Source: Bacteroidota bacterium
GTDB lineage: Bacteria > Bacteroidota > Bacteroidia > Chitinophagales > Saprospiraceae
Direction of reading: 5' to 3'
Length of the DNA: 59,177 nt
Assembly (NCBI GenBank): GCA_024642705.1
Contig: JAHEAQ010000021.1
Location: 1-59,177 of the forward strand
The first letter of the stretch is position 1. The number at the start of each line of letters is the position of its first letter. Both the position numbers and the translations under genes were made by a program. Positions 43,848-52,607 of the stretch are shown in pieces. The notes under the pieces were generated by a model. That model saw only the letters and a list, made by a program, of their open reading frames with translations. It searched no databases and was not told the origin of the DNA.

Positions 43848-44978
43848 TTATTTAGGTTCCATAAGTTCTTCAACCTCTTGATAAATAGAACCAAATGTTT
43901 TCCCTTTTTTCACTATACTTTCCATTACAATCAAAGCTACCCATATTGCATCACTTTGCAATAAGTGGTTCTTCACAGAGATTTGTCCTGATTCACTGCA
44001 GCCCAATAGAACATTTTTTTGATTTGTTATTGCTTTGATATATTCAAAACCTGGCGCTACAATTTGTACTTCGATTCCGAAATGATCTGCTAACACTTTA
44101 AGTTGATCGTTGGGTTCGTAGGCTAAAATTATTTTTCCTTTTTGTTTTTCACGTTGTAAAATGCAGTACAATAGAACCATAACTGTTTTATTGGTATCCA
44201 CCATAGCTCCATTCTCTTCATAAAGCCCAATCTTACTTGCATCCCCATCAAATGCAATGCCAATGCTTGAGTATGGAGAATTTTTCAAAAAGAGGGATAA
44301 TAATCCAAAATTTTCATGCTTAATTTCTGGAGCTTGTTCTTTGAAAGATGGATTGTATTCAGCATTAAATCTTATTAATGTTGGAAACATTTTCAAGAAT
44401 ATAAATTGAGAAGAACCGTACATTGCATCAAAGACAAAATGAAGACCTGAACCTAAAATAAAAGGTATGTCAAATACTTTATTGACATAATTATAATAGA
44501 TTACTTCAAGATCAGCTTCAATGATTTGACCATTTTTTTTATACTCTTCGAATAATTTTGGCGCTAGAATGCATTTTTCTGGAATACGTTTTTCAATTTC
44601 ATTTACCATTTCATAAGTGCAAGGTCCTCCTAAATTGGATATTAATTTGAGCCCGCTAAAAGATGGAGGCCAATGAGAACCTGTTATCATTATTCCCAGG
44701 TCAGCTTTAAGCTCTAGAACTGCTTTTGCAACTATGCCTGTTGTTACAAAATCTTTTCCTACAATAACCATGATTCTATGCGAAGCAAAAATTCTAGCAA
44801 TCGACTCAGTGAACAATTTTGCTGCAAACCTTGTATCAAAACCTATAACAATCGATGTAAATTTTTGAAGATTCATCCATTCTGCAACTGCTTGTCCAAT
44901 TCTTCTAAAGTTATCTACAGTTACTTCTTGGGCAATTAATCCACTCCAACCTTCGGGTCCAATTTTAATCTCTGTCAT
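43848..44978 (-). CDS. Phosphohexomutase-like protein with altered active-site loops
   Basis: A 376-residue protein of the alpha-D-phosphohexomutase fold (phosphoglucomutase/phosphomannomutase). The phosphoserine loop appears as ITGSHWPP with S101, where active enzymes read TASHNPP, so the serine is kept but the following Asn is Trp. The metal loop reads DGDASK (D244, D246, then S248 and K249) instead of DxDxDR, so the third Asp and the Arg are lost. The sugar loop CSESG (327-331) replaces GEESG. The protein ends at 376, about 80 residues short of the usual length, so the phosphate-binding fourth domain is missing. It is likely inactive as a mutase or reassigned to another role. It lies just downstream of a 14-bp palindrome. 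Confidence 0.85.
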   Translation of the reverse strand: MTEIKIGPEGWSGLIAQEVTVDNFRRIGQAVAEWMNLQKFTSIVIGFDTRFAAKLFTESIARIFASHRIMVIVGKDFVTTGIVAKAVLELKADLGIMITGSHWPPSFSGLKLISNLGGPCTYEMVNEIEKRIPEKCILAPKLFEEYKKNGQIIEADLEVIYYNYVNKVFDIPFILGSGLHFVFDAMYGSSQFIFLKMFPTLIRFNAEYNPSFKEQAPEIKHENFGLLSLFLKNSPYSSIGIAFDGDASKIGLYEENGAMVDTNKTVMVLLYCILQREKQKGKIILAYEPNDQLKVLADHFGIEVQIVAPGFEYIKAITNQKNVLLGCSESGQISVKNHLLQSDAIWVALIVMESIVKKGKTFGSIYQEVEELMEPK

Positions 44979-44992
44979 TCTGGAAATTATTT

Positions 44993-45006
44993 TTTAACAT
45001 GTTAAA
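44993..45006. promoter_or_regulatory. Perfect 14-bp palindrome upstream of the mutase-like gene
   Basis: TTTAACA (44993-44999) followed by its reverse complement TGTTAAA (45000-45006). It lies 14 bases before the start at 44978. A possible -7 element on the minus strand (TAACTTTG at 45020-45013) lies just upstream of it, so it overlaps the transcription start region. Confidence 0.5.
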
Positions 45007-45112
45007 TTTAGGCAAAGTTATTTTCTTAATTAACAACCTAAGGTGCCAATATTTATTAAATAAAAATTCATATTAAATCTTTTTTTAATATATTGCCTTC
45101 GAAATTATAAAT

Positions 45113-45796
45113 ATGAGCGCTATTCATTCGACAAAAAGAAAAAGGAAAACATTAATTGATACGTATCGTCATAAAGGAATGCGAGTTCAATTGGTTTCGG
45201 AATTAAAAGGTAGAGGCATTACGGATGTAAATGTACTCAAAGCAATTACAGAAATCCCAAGACATTTTTTCCTTGATAACGCTTTTGAAGAATGGGCATA
45301 TAAGGATGTTCCTTTTCCTATAGAATCCGATCAAACCATTTCACAACCGTTTACCGTGGCTTTTCAAACTAGCTTATTGAATGTAAAAGTGAATGATAAA
45401 GTTTTAGAAATTGGAACAGGATCAGGTTACCAAGCTGCCGTATTGAGTCAGATGGGAGCTAAAGTATATACCATTGAAAGACAAGTAAAATTATTTAATA
45501 TTACCAGCAAGTTTTTACCGAGTATAGGCTATAATCAAATAAGGATATTGCTTGGAGATGGTTATCTTGGTTCTGAAAGATTTGCTCCCTTTGATAAAAT
45601 ATTGGTTACTGCTGGCGCAACTTATGTACCCGATGCATTAATCCAACAATTAAGAATTGGCGGATTATTAGTCATTCCTGTTGGGGACAAAGTTCAAAAA
45701 ATGTTGAGAATTACCAAAGTTTCAGAAACTGAAGTTAAGACTGAAAATTTTGGTGACTTTAGATTTGTTCCTTTCCTCAAAGGGATTAATCCTTAA
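45113..45796 (+). CDS. pcm: Protein-L-isoaspartate O-methyltransferase
   Basis: A 227-residue SAM-dependent methyltransferase that repairs isoaspartyl residues in aged proteins. SAM motif I is [15 protein letters not shown] (about 95-110). The substrate-binding loop [11 protein letters not shown] precedes it at about 73-84. A short basic N-terminus ([18 protein letters not shown]) is longer than in E. coli but common in Bacteroidota. Its 3' end overlaps convergent yidD by 11 bases. Confidence 0.94.
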   Translation: MSAIHSTKRKRKTLIDTYRHKGMRVQLVSELKGRGITDVNVLKAITEIPRHFFLDNAFEEWAYKDVPFPIESDQTISQPFTVAFQTSLLNVKVNDKVLEIGTGSGYQAAVLSQMGAKVYTIERQVKLFNITSKFLPSIGYNQIRILLGDGYLGSERFAPFDKILVTAGATYVPDALIQQLRIGGLLVIPVGDKVQKMLRITKVSETEVKTENFGDFRFVPFLKGINP

Positions 45797-46049
45797 TTTG
45801 GGTTTCTTTTTTTGGATTTTTAGGAACAGGATCGTATCCATGACCTCCCCAAGGGTGACAACTGAGGATTCTTTTCATTCCTAAATATATTCCTTTCAGC
45901 ACGCCCCATTCCTTAATTGCGCCGATCATATAATGCGAACATGTAGGATCGTATCTGCAAGATGGTCCAATTAGTGGCGAAATTGCTATCTGATAAAACC
46001 TCACTGGAAGAATAAAAAGCTGTTTTAAAAAATTATTTATTTTATTCAT
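45786..46049 (-). CDS. yidD: Membrane protein insertion efficiency factor YidD
   Basis: An 87-residue YidD, associated with YidC-mediated membrane protein insertion. It shows the family signature ([19 protein letters not shown] and [12 protein letters not shown]) with three conserved Cys, an N-terminal amphipathic helix, and a basic end. It follows the anti-sigma-like gene by nine bases and may be co-transcribed with it. YidC, RnpA and RpmH are not in the window, so it is not in the usual dnaA-rpmH cluster. Confidence 0.95.
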   Translation of the reverse strand: MNKINNFLKQLFILPVRFYQIAISPLIGPSCRYDPTCSHYMIGAIKEWGVLKGIYLGMKRILSCHPWGGHGYDPVPKNPKKETQIKD

Positions 46050-46058
46050 TGTCGATAA

Positions 46059-47372
46059 TCACTTATAAATTGAAATTGTTATTCTAATCGTCTTTTTATT
46101 ATTTTCAACATTTTCGCTAAATGTCCAATTAGAATAACTCGTTAATAGTCGGAAGACTTCCTGCTCGTAACCATTTCCCAAAGAATCTGAGAATTCAATG
46201 TTTGAAGGTTTGCCATCTGATAAAATTTCAAATTCAACGGTTCCTGTTAACTGCTCAGCGCCATCTGATGGCATTACTATAAAATTCTTTTCAGCATATT
46301 CTTTAAAAGCATTAAACTCAGAAAAATCACTATTGTTCAATGGCGATGCATCACTAAATTCCACGATATTAAAGGATTGTTCCTTTTTCATCAATACAAT
46401 ATTTAATTCTTTTGGTGCGTCAAAAGTTATAGATTTTTCAATATATCCATTGTAATTTATTTTCAATTCTTTAGGCGTACCTGGCAGCACAAAATTAAAT
46501 TTTCCATTTTTGTCGGTCTCAGTTTCTAAATTGAATTCTGGAGCGTAAATTTTACTGCCAGTCAATGGTTCTCCTGTCAATGTCGAAACTACACCGTTAA
46601 TTTTTATTGGACTAATACTTTCTACAGTCGATGTTTTTTGTTTGGATTCAGCATAGGAATTACTGTTTTGTTCTAGGATTGGTTGACTTCGTGCAGCTAA
46701 TTCAGTCATTGGTTTTTTCGACGCAGCTAAACCAGCAGATGCAGCTGGTTCATAATTTTGCGTCTTATTATCTTGGGCTATGTCAGCATTGTTCACTTCT
46801 CTATCCAACTCATCAACTTTGTCAAATTTTACTTGCTCTTTGATGGCAGCAATGGCATTATCTTGATTCGAATTTTCTTTGATAACTGAATTATTCTCAG
46901 ATTTTTTACTTATTAAATTACCATTTGTTTTTGGAGCTACAGCTACTTTTTCAACAACAGTTTCTTGGGATGATTCTGATTCGGCATAAAGGCTAATTTC
47001 AGATTCTGTAAGTTCATTTTGGTCCTCTTCTGATACATCCATTGCTAGGGAATCAGAAAATATTTCATTTTCTAATGGTTGTAACAAAATAATACTGACC
47101 ACAATAATTAAAATACTTGCTGCAGCGCCTGCCCAATACCAATAAACTGGGCGTTTTCTCTTGCTTTTACTTTTTAATTTAGCATTTAACTCTTTTAGGA
47201 CAGCAGAATTAGAATCTTCATATTCAGATAAACCTTCCAAGCTTTCAAAAAGGAAATCATCATCTAAGGCATATTGATTTAATAGATGCATTTCTTCGTT
47301 ACCAATAGCACCTGAAATATACTTGTTAAGTAATTCGGATTTAGTCGAATTATTTTTCTTTGATGGTTTCAT
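46059..47372 (-). CDS. Anti-sigma factor-like membrane protein with peptidase-regulatory domain
   Basis: A 437-residue protein starting 23 bases before the sigma factor's stop, so overlapping it. A cytoplasmic N-terminus (about 1-75) with KYISGAIGNEEMHLLNQY resembles anti-sigma N-terminal domains; then one span (about 80-105, WAGAAASILIIVVSIILL), an Asn/Ser/Glu-rich linker (about 120-250), a carboxypeptidase-regulatory-like domain (about 255-335, GVVSTLTGEPLTGSKIYAPE), and a TonB-C-like tail (about 350-437, GTVEFEILSDGKPSNIEFSDSLG). Probably inhibits the ECF sigma and senses an envelope signal through the periplasmic domains. No transmembrane protease partner is in view. Confidence 0.82.
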   Translation of the reverse strand: MKPSKKNNSTKSELLNKYISGAIGNEEMHLLNQYALDDDFLFESLEGLSEYEDSNSAVLKELNAKLKSKSKRKRPVYWYWAGAAASILIIVVSIILLQPLENEIFSDSLAMDVSEEDQNELTESEISLYAESESSQETVVEKVAVAPKTNGNLISKKSENNSVIKENSNQDNAIAAIKEQVKFDKVDELDREVNNADIAQDNKTQNYEPAASAGLAASKKPMTELAARSQPILEQNSNSYAESKQKTSTVESISPIKINGVVSTLTGEPLTGSKIYAPEFNLETETDKNGKFNFVLPGTPKELKINYNGYIEKSITFDAPKELNIVLMKKEQSFNIVEFSDASPLNNSDFSEFNAFKEYAEKNFIVMPSDGAEQLTGTVEFEILSDGKPSNIEFSDSLGNGYEQEVFRLLTSYSNWTFSENVENNKKTIRITISIYK

Positions 47373-47934
47373 ATTTTTTTTCCATGCATAATTTTAAATT
47401 CCGTCTACCATTTTGAATTAAAGTTCTTGCCTTATCCCATTTGATTGACATTTCAGCACAAATCTCTTTATAGGATTTCTTTTCTAAATAAAACAATCTG
47501 ATCACTTGTTGCTGGAGCATTTCCAAATTTTCAATGCAATGATCCAACATCGATAATTCTTGCTCTTTTTCTTCTTCATTACTTAGACGGTAAACTTGAG
47601 CAGAATACATATTAAATGCTTCGGTTTCTTTTTCAAGAACTCTATTTTTGGACCGAAGGATTTCGTAGCAATGATTTTTTGTTAGGGTATACAACCAGGA
47701 TTTTGGATTTTTTACTTCATGGCTTAATAATTTTACGGTTATTTTTTCATAAATATCCATTACAGTATCCTTGCTTTTCTCTTGATTCTGAAGATATTTT
47801 AAGCAAATACCATAAATCATTGGCATATACTTCTGGAAAAATATTTGCATTTTTTCTAGATCTTTTGTTTGCTTATACGCTTCAATTAACAAAAGATCAT
47901 TTTGGAGTTCTATATTTTTTTCTTCTGCTTCCAA
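47350..47934 (-). CDS. ECF-type RNA polymerase sigma factor
   Basis: A 194-residue sigma-70-family factor with region 2 (about 25-95, YMPMIYGICLKYLQNQEKSKDTVMDIYEKI in part) and region 4 (about 130-180, RLFYLEKKSYKEICAEM then KARTLIQNGRRNL). The start must be TTG at 47934, since the next ATG would remove the first helix. It overlaps the anti-sigma-like gene by 23 bases, the classic arrangement of a sigma/anti-sigma pair. A divergent T9SS-VWA gene starts 138 bases away and is a probable target or cosensor. Confidence 0.9.
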   Translation of the reverse strand: MEAEEKNIELQNDLLLIEAYKQTKDLEKMQIFFQKYMPMIYGICLKYLQNQEKSKDTVMDIYEKITVKLLSHEVKNPKSWLYTLTKNHCYEILRSKNRVLEKETEAFNMYSAQVYRLSNEEEKEQELSMLDHCIENLEMLQQQVIRLFYLEKKSYKEICAEMSIKWDKARTLIQNGRRNLKLCMEKKYETIKEK

Positions 47935-48072
47935 AAATAATTTTATGACAATTTATGTAATTCTATTAATGCTGACATCTTGATATTATAACTTAAGAAA
48001 CGTTTTATTCTGCATTATCATCTTCGAAGATTTTTAAGCTTAATTAATTTTAAATTAAAAAAATAATATCCA

Positions 48073-49917
48073 ATGAAAGTTAATCTATTGAAAACCTCTC
48101 AAGCAATTTTTTTTATTACTTTTTTGTTTCTATTTTCTTTTAATTCTTCGCTGAAAGATACAAGAAAAATTAGTGGAATTGTAGTGGATGATGAAAGTCG
48201 AGCTGTCGAAGGTGCATTTGTTTATTCTGAAAATACAAGAAAAGGAGCAATCTCAGACTCCAATGGAACATTTGAAATTATTATTCCTGGAAAAGTAAAA
48301 GCAATATCAATTGAAAAGTTTGGTTTTAAGACAAATCGTGTGGAATTAACAGCGGATACTTTTTATACCATCACATTGAATCCATCGAAGGAAAGTAACA
48401 AATTAATAAAAGGAGAATATTCACTTGAAAAATATCCGAGTTCTGTTCTTGAATTAAAAAGCGATGGAATTAGTATTTCTCCTGCTCCAGCAAAGTCTGC
48501 AAGTCCAGATTATGAGGATATAGCTTATTCAGAATCCGAATCTGCAATTGGCAGAAAAGAAATGGTTTCGGAATTTGACAGTACCCTTCCCAAAATAAAA
48601 GAAAAAGTTTCTAAAGAAGAAACAAGCTCTAAAGCAGCTGGGCAACTAACTGCTGGAGAATGGAATGATTTAAAAAATTGGGAGGAATGGAATAAGTTGA
48701 TTGTTGGAAATGATTATAAAGAGATGGGTGAATATTGGACACTTAGGCCTGTAGACAGAGTTTCCGTTTTCGTTACCAATCAATATGAACTGCCAATTCC
48801 TGATTGTGTGATTACTTTGAAATCTGGAGGTACAATAATATGGACAGCTAGGACAGATAATGGCGGAAAAGCAGAATTATGGTTGGGAGAAAAAGACGAA
48901 AATTTGCATCTTGAAGTAAAATCCAAAGAGAATACATTTCAGACATCAGAGGTAAAGAAATTTAAAGATGGTGCCAATTATGTGCGATTTAACGAAGAAT
49001 GTAATGCGCCTTTGAATGCAGAAATTATGTTTGTTGTAGATGCTACGGGTTCAATGGGTGATGAAATAGATTTTTTAAAATCTGAAATTAGTGACGTTAT
49101 TGAGCAAGTTAGCAAAGAAAGGAGTACCATTAATTTTCGATGGGGATCTGTTTTTTATAGAGACAATGCTGATGAATATTTAACAAGACAATCTCCTTTA
49201 AATCAAAATAAAGAAAGAATTGTAAATTTCATCAATGCTCAGGACGCTGGTGGAGGTGGAGACTATCCAGAAGCAGTAAATGAGGGTCTTGAAGAAGCAT
49301 TGATGCAAGATTGGAGCAGAGATGCGATTGCACGAATTATCTTTTTGGTTTTAGATGCACCTCCACATTACACGCCAGAAATTATCAGCGAATTGACTGC
49401 TCAGATTGAATATGCTGCAGCAATGGGAATTAAAATCATTCCAATTACAGCAAGTGGGATTAATCGTCAGACCGAATATTTAATGAAATTTATGTCTATC
49501 ATGACAAATGGAACTTATGTTTTTCTAACTGATGATAGTGGAATTGGCAACCCTCATCTAGACCCCATCGTCAAAAATTATGAAGTTGAAAAATTGAATG
49601 ATTTAGTAATTAGACTGATAAAGAATTATTCAGATCCTGGAACATGTGCCAACCAAAAGAATGTGGATCCCATATTTGCTAATGTGGAGATATTTCCTAA
49701 TCCAGCGCAGGATGTAGTTCAGGTAAAAATTCCAAAAGGTGTTCAGAAAATAAGTTTGACTACCAATTCAGGACAAATGATTTATTCAGAAATAATTAAA
49801 GATCAGGCAATGTCCACCATAAATTTAAGCGGATTTGTCGACGGAATGTATATTGTGAATTTATACACTAATGAAACAGTGTACAGTTATAAAGTGATAA
49901 AAAGCAATAGAGCTTAA
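48073..49917 (+). CDS. T9SS VWA-domain surface protein
   Basis: A 614-residue secreted protein. It starts with a signal peptide (about 1-26) and a carboxypeptidase-regulatory-like beta-sandwich (about 33-110, ISGIVVDDESRAVEGAF), the same domain type as in the anti-sigma-like protein across the divergent promoter. A disordered segment and a Trp-rich stretch (about 160-230, WNDLKNWEEWNKLI) follow, then a second beta-domain, a von Willebrand A domain (about 315-520) with MIDAS-like D323-x-T325-x-S327 (canonical DxSxS), and a T9SS type A domain (about 540-614, IFPNPAQDVVQV and MYIVNLY). It probably mediates adhesion or binds a protein partner outside the cell. Confidence 0.88.
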   Translation: MKVNLLKTSQAIFFITFLFLFSFNSSLKDTRKISGIVVDDESRAVEGAFVYSENTRKGAISDSNGTFEIIIPGKVKAISIEKFGFKTNRVELTADTFYTITLNPSKESNKLIKGEYSLEKYPSSVLELKSDGISISPAPAKSASPDYEDIAYSESESAIGRKEMVSEFDSTLPKIKEKVSKEETSSKAAGQLTAGEWNDLKNWEEWNKLIVGNDYKEMGEYWTLRPVDRVSVFVTNQYELPIPDCVITLKSGGTIIWTARTDNGGKAELWLGEKDENLHLEVKSKENTFQTSEVKKFKDGANYVRFNEECNAPLNAEIMFVVDATGSMGDEIDFLKSEISDVIEQVSKERSTINFRWGSVFYRDNADEYLTRQSPLNQNKERIVNFINAQDAGGGGDYPEAVNEGLEEALMQDWSRDAIARIIFLVLDAPPHYTPEIISELTAQIEYAAAMGIKIIPITASGINRQTEYLMKFMSIMTNGTYVFLTDDSGIGNPHLDPIVKNYEVEKLNDLVIRLIKNYSDPGTCANQKNVDPIFANVEIFPNPAQDVVQVKIPKGVQKISLTTNSGQMIYSEIIKDQAMSTINLSGFVDGMYIVNLYTNETVYSYKVIKSNRA

Positions 49918-49944
49918 CAATTTAAGATAAAAGGATGGATAAAA

Positions 49945-49983
49945 AAATATGCCTCATGGATTTTCATCTGCGAGGCATATTTA
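49945..49983. terminator. Bidirectional terminator between the VWA gene and the OmpR regulator
   Basis: AAATATGCCTC (49945-49955) pairs with GAGGCATATTT (49972-49982) perfectly, loop of 16 bases, with T and A runs on both sides. It lies in a 66-base gap between convergent genes. Confidence 0.85.
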
Positions 49984-50688
49984 TTATGAATTTGTTTCAG
50001 TTTCTAAAAGCCTAAAACCATTTCCATGAATATTAACAATTTCAATGGTTTCATCTTTGCTGAGGTATTTTCTTAGTTTAGTGACAAAAACATCCATGCT
50101 CCGAGCAGTAAAATAGTTGTCTTCTCCCCAAATTTTTGTGAGAGCTAATGATCTTGAAAGGACGTCATTTTTGTGGATGCAAAATAATCTTAAAAGGTGT
50201 GCTTCCTTGGGAGAAAGTTTTTCTTTTTCTTTTCCATCGTAGGAAAGAATTCTTAATGGATAGTTGAAATGATATTTACCAATGTTGAATTCTTTGATAT
50301 CTTCTTCCACAGCATCTTGTTTAATGCTACGCTTCAAAATAGCCTGAACTCGATACAGCAATTCTTCAGAATTAAAAGGCTTAGAAATATAATCGTCAGC
50401 GCCGATTTTAAATCCTTCTAGAATATCTTCTTTTAGTGTTTTAGCGGTAAGAAAAATAATAGGTGTTATTTTATCTTTTTCTCTTATATCACGAGCTAAA
50501 GTAAATCCATCTTTTTTAGGCATCATAACATCAAGAATACATAAATCATAATCAGACTTATTGAATTCAATTAATCCCAATTCGCCATCTGTAGCAAGTT
50601 GAACATCGTAATCATTCATTTCTAAATAAGATTTCAGGACATCCCCGAAATTCTGATCATCTTCTACAAGTAAAATTTTTGCGCTCAT
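49984..50688 (-). CDS. OmpR/PhoB-family response regulator
   Basis: A 234-residue regulator. The receiver domain (about 4-118) has the acidic residues E9/D10/D11 and the phosphoacceptor D53 in CILDVMMP, with a Thr-Ala-Lys near IFLTAKT. A winged-helix DNA-binding domain (about 135-230) follows, with a Phe-Thr-Ala-Arg-Ser-MDVFVTKLRKYL pattern. It resembles the RprY group of Bacteroidota. It is preceded by its kinase gene with a gap of 54 bases. Confidence 0.95.
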   Translation of the reverse strand: MSAKILLVEDDQNFGDVLKSYLEMNDYDVQLATDGELGLIEFNKSDYDLCILDVMMPKKDGFTLARDIREKDKITPIIFLTAKTLKEDILEGFKIGADDYISKPFNSEELLYRVQAILKRSIKQDAVEEDIKEFNIGKYHFNYPLRILSYDGKEKEKLSPKEAHLLRLFCIHKNDVLSRSLALTKIWGEDNYFTARSMDVFVTKLRKYLSKDETIEIVNIHGNGFRLLETETNS

Positions 50689-50742
50689 TTATTGTTTGGT
50701 TTTGTCATGTTATGCTATTAAGATGCAATTTATTACAAAAAG

Positions 50743-52176
50743 TCACAGAATTTTAGAAGGAATAAAAATAATAAATTTTGATCCTTCCCCTAATTCACTT
50801 TGCACATCAATGCTTCCTTTATGGGCTGTTACAATGGCTTTAACATAACTTAACCCCAGCCCAAACCCTTTAACGTCATGCAAATTGCCAGTATGCACCC
50901 TATAAAATTTATCAAAAATTTGCTTTCTAGCTTCTTTATTCATTCCAATCCCATTATCACTTACCGTCATCTCTATTCCATTATTTTTGTTTACAGTGCT
51001 GATAACAATATTAGGATTTTCAGGAGTATATTTTATAGCATTGTCAAGCAAGTTATGAATTATATTGCTAATATGGGTCTCATCACCTTGTATTTTTGCA
51101 TCCTGTGCATTCAATTCGACACTAATAATTCCATTTTTCGCTTGAACTTGTAAATTTCCATGGTTTACAGCTGTATTGATAAGAGAATGCAAGTCGAGAT
51201 CATGAATGTTCAAACTGAAATCTTTCTTATCTAAAACGGCCATTTGCAATACTTTTTCAACTTGACTAAGCATCCTTTTATTTTCTTCCTTGATGATTTT
51301 CGAAAAGCGCATTACTTTCTCAGGATTGTTCAGAATATTTGGATTGATAATGGAATCTGCAGCAAGTGAAATGGTAGCAATAGGGGTTTTGAATTCATGG
51401 GTCATATTATTGATAAAATCAGTTTTCATTTCTGAAACTTGCTTTTGTCTAAGAATGACATATATGGTATAACTAAAGCAAAATAAAATTAATCCAGTAA
51501 AAATAATTGAACTGATCAGTGAAGGTAAAACATTGGCCCACAACCAGCTTATTTTGTTTGGAAAGGATATTTTTAAAAAACCAGGAATGTTGAATTCTGA
51601 GGCAAACAATTGGATCTCATAGGGCGCTGCGTATAAACTTTTATTTTTTGTACTTGGAACGGTACTCATATTTTCAGTCTCACCAATTGCTGCAGAAAAA
51701 ACACCATTTACAATAATAAAATCATTTATTTCTGTAGAGAATACGCCGTAATCATATTTAGCATCTATCTTTTGTTCTTTCATCGCCTCCCCAATGAGAT
51801 CATCTAATTCTTTGGGATTGATGCCTTCCAAAAGTATGGATGGGTTAATACTTCTTTCTAAACTTTTTATTTCAAATAATACTTTTTGTTTTCGGTAATC
51901 TGGATAGTCAGAAAATAGTCTTTCTAAATCATTGGTTCCGGGAGAATTAGCATCAGCCTTATTGCTCTGCTTAAAGAAATTAAAAGCTTCCATCGGGCCT
52001 TCAGATTTGGATTGAAGTTTTTCTTGAACCTTTCCCAAAATGAGGTAAACTTTACTATTGAAAGCTTCTTCTTCTCTCTCTACTGAAGATCTAATCCAAT
52101 ATAATTGTATAATGATTATACCAATTAATGCGGTACTCATTAAAATTATAATTGACCAAATAGCTTTTTTACCCAT
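50743..52176 (-). CDS. Membrane sensor histidine kinase
   Basis: A 477-residue kinase with two spans (about 8-28 and 215-242) that bracket a periplasmic sensor of about 185 residues with no recognised fold. A HisKA domain has H260 in NNMTHEFKTPIATI, and a HATPase_c domain (about 365-475) has the N box IHNLLDNAIKYTPENP, G1 DNGIGM, and GFGLGLSYV. Resembles RprX. It forms a pair with the OmpR-type regulator below. A possible -7 element TAATTTTG lies at 52207-52200 on the minus strand, about 24 bases before the ATG. Confidence 0.94.
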   Translation of the reverse strand: MGKKAIWSIIILMSTALIGIIIIQLYWIRSSVEREEEAFNSKVYLILGKVQEKLQSKSEGPMEAFNFFKQSNKADANSPGTNDLERLFSDYPDYRKQKVLFEIKSLERSINPSILLEGINPKELDDLIGEAMKEQKIDAKYDYGVFSTEINDFIIVNGVFSAAIGETENMSTVPSTKNKSLYAAPYEIQLFASEFNIPGFLKISFPNKISWLWANVLPSLISSIIFTGLILFCFSYTIYVILRQKQVSEMKTDFINNMTHEFKTPIATISLAADSIINPNILNNPEKVMRFSKIIKEENKRMLSQVEKVLQMAVLDKKDFSLNIHDLDLHSLINTAVNHGNLQVQAKNGIISVELNAQDAKIQGDETHISNIIHNLLDNAIKYTPENPNIVISTVNKNNGIEMTVSDNGIGMNKEARKQIFDKFYRVHTGNLHDVKGFGLGLSYVKAIVTAHKGSIDVQSELGEGSKFIIFIPSKIL

Positions 52177-52607
52177 AGGTTTTTAAAGAAAATACTTTAC
52201 AAAATTAAACTTAATTAAATAATATGTAGTCTATTAACTTGGATTTAACGGATGGTAAGAAATATATAACAAAAAAAGAAAAAAATAATATTCTCCACTC
52301 AGAGAACAACTATCCTCAAATTTTTGGAATCGTTATTTTGCTACAGCAAACACATTTACAATCTGGTTTTTGCAATTATTGCAAACTCAAAAATCACATT
52401 GTTGATAATTTATATTTTAACAAGAAAAGCAGATTATTCATCGATGGAGGATAAAACTTTATGGTTTTAAGATTTTGAAAACCCAACAAGTTTTCCAGTT
52501 CATTTTTGCTCCAAATGTTAAAGTTTGAAAATAATTTAAATTTTTGGGTACAAAAAAGTGAATAAAAACACTAATGCTATATACGATAACAATTTAAAAA
52601 GATTTGT
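52177..52607. other. Intergenic region, no gene recognised
   Basis: 431 bases, AT-rich. Between the histidine kinase and the RAYT-like gene, apart from the possible kinase promoter, I see no RNA, repeat or credible coding frame. A 71-codon frame at 52239-52454 has an ordinary AT-rich shadow composition. Confidence 0.5.

Noticed and set aside
45786-45796. Overlap of pcm and yidD as a possible frameshift or fusion
   Set aside because: The genes are convergent and each has a complete, normal C-terminus.
52239-52454. A 71-codon frame in the gap upstream of the RAYT-like gene
   Set aside because: No ribosome site, no recognisable domain, and composition like AT-rich noncoding sequence.
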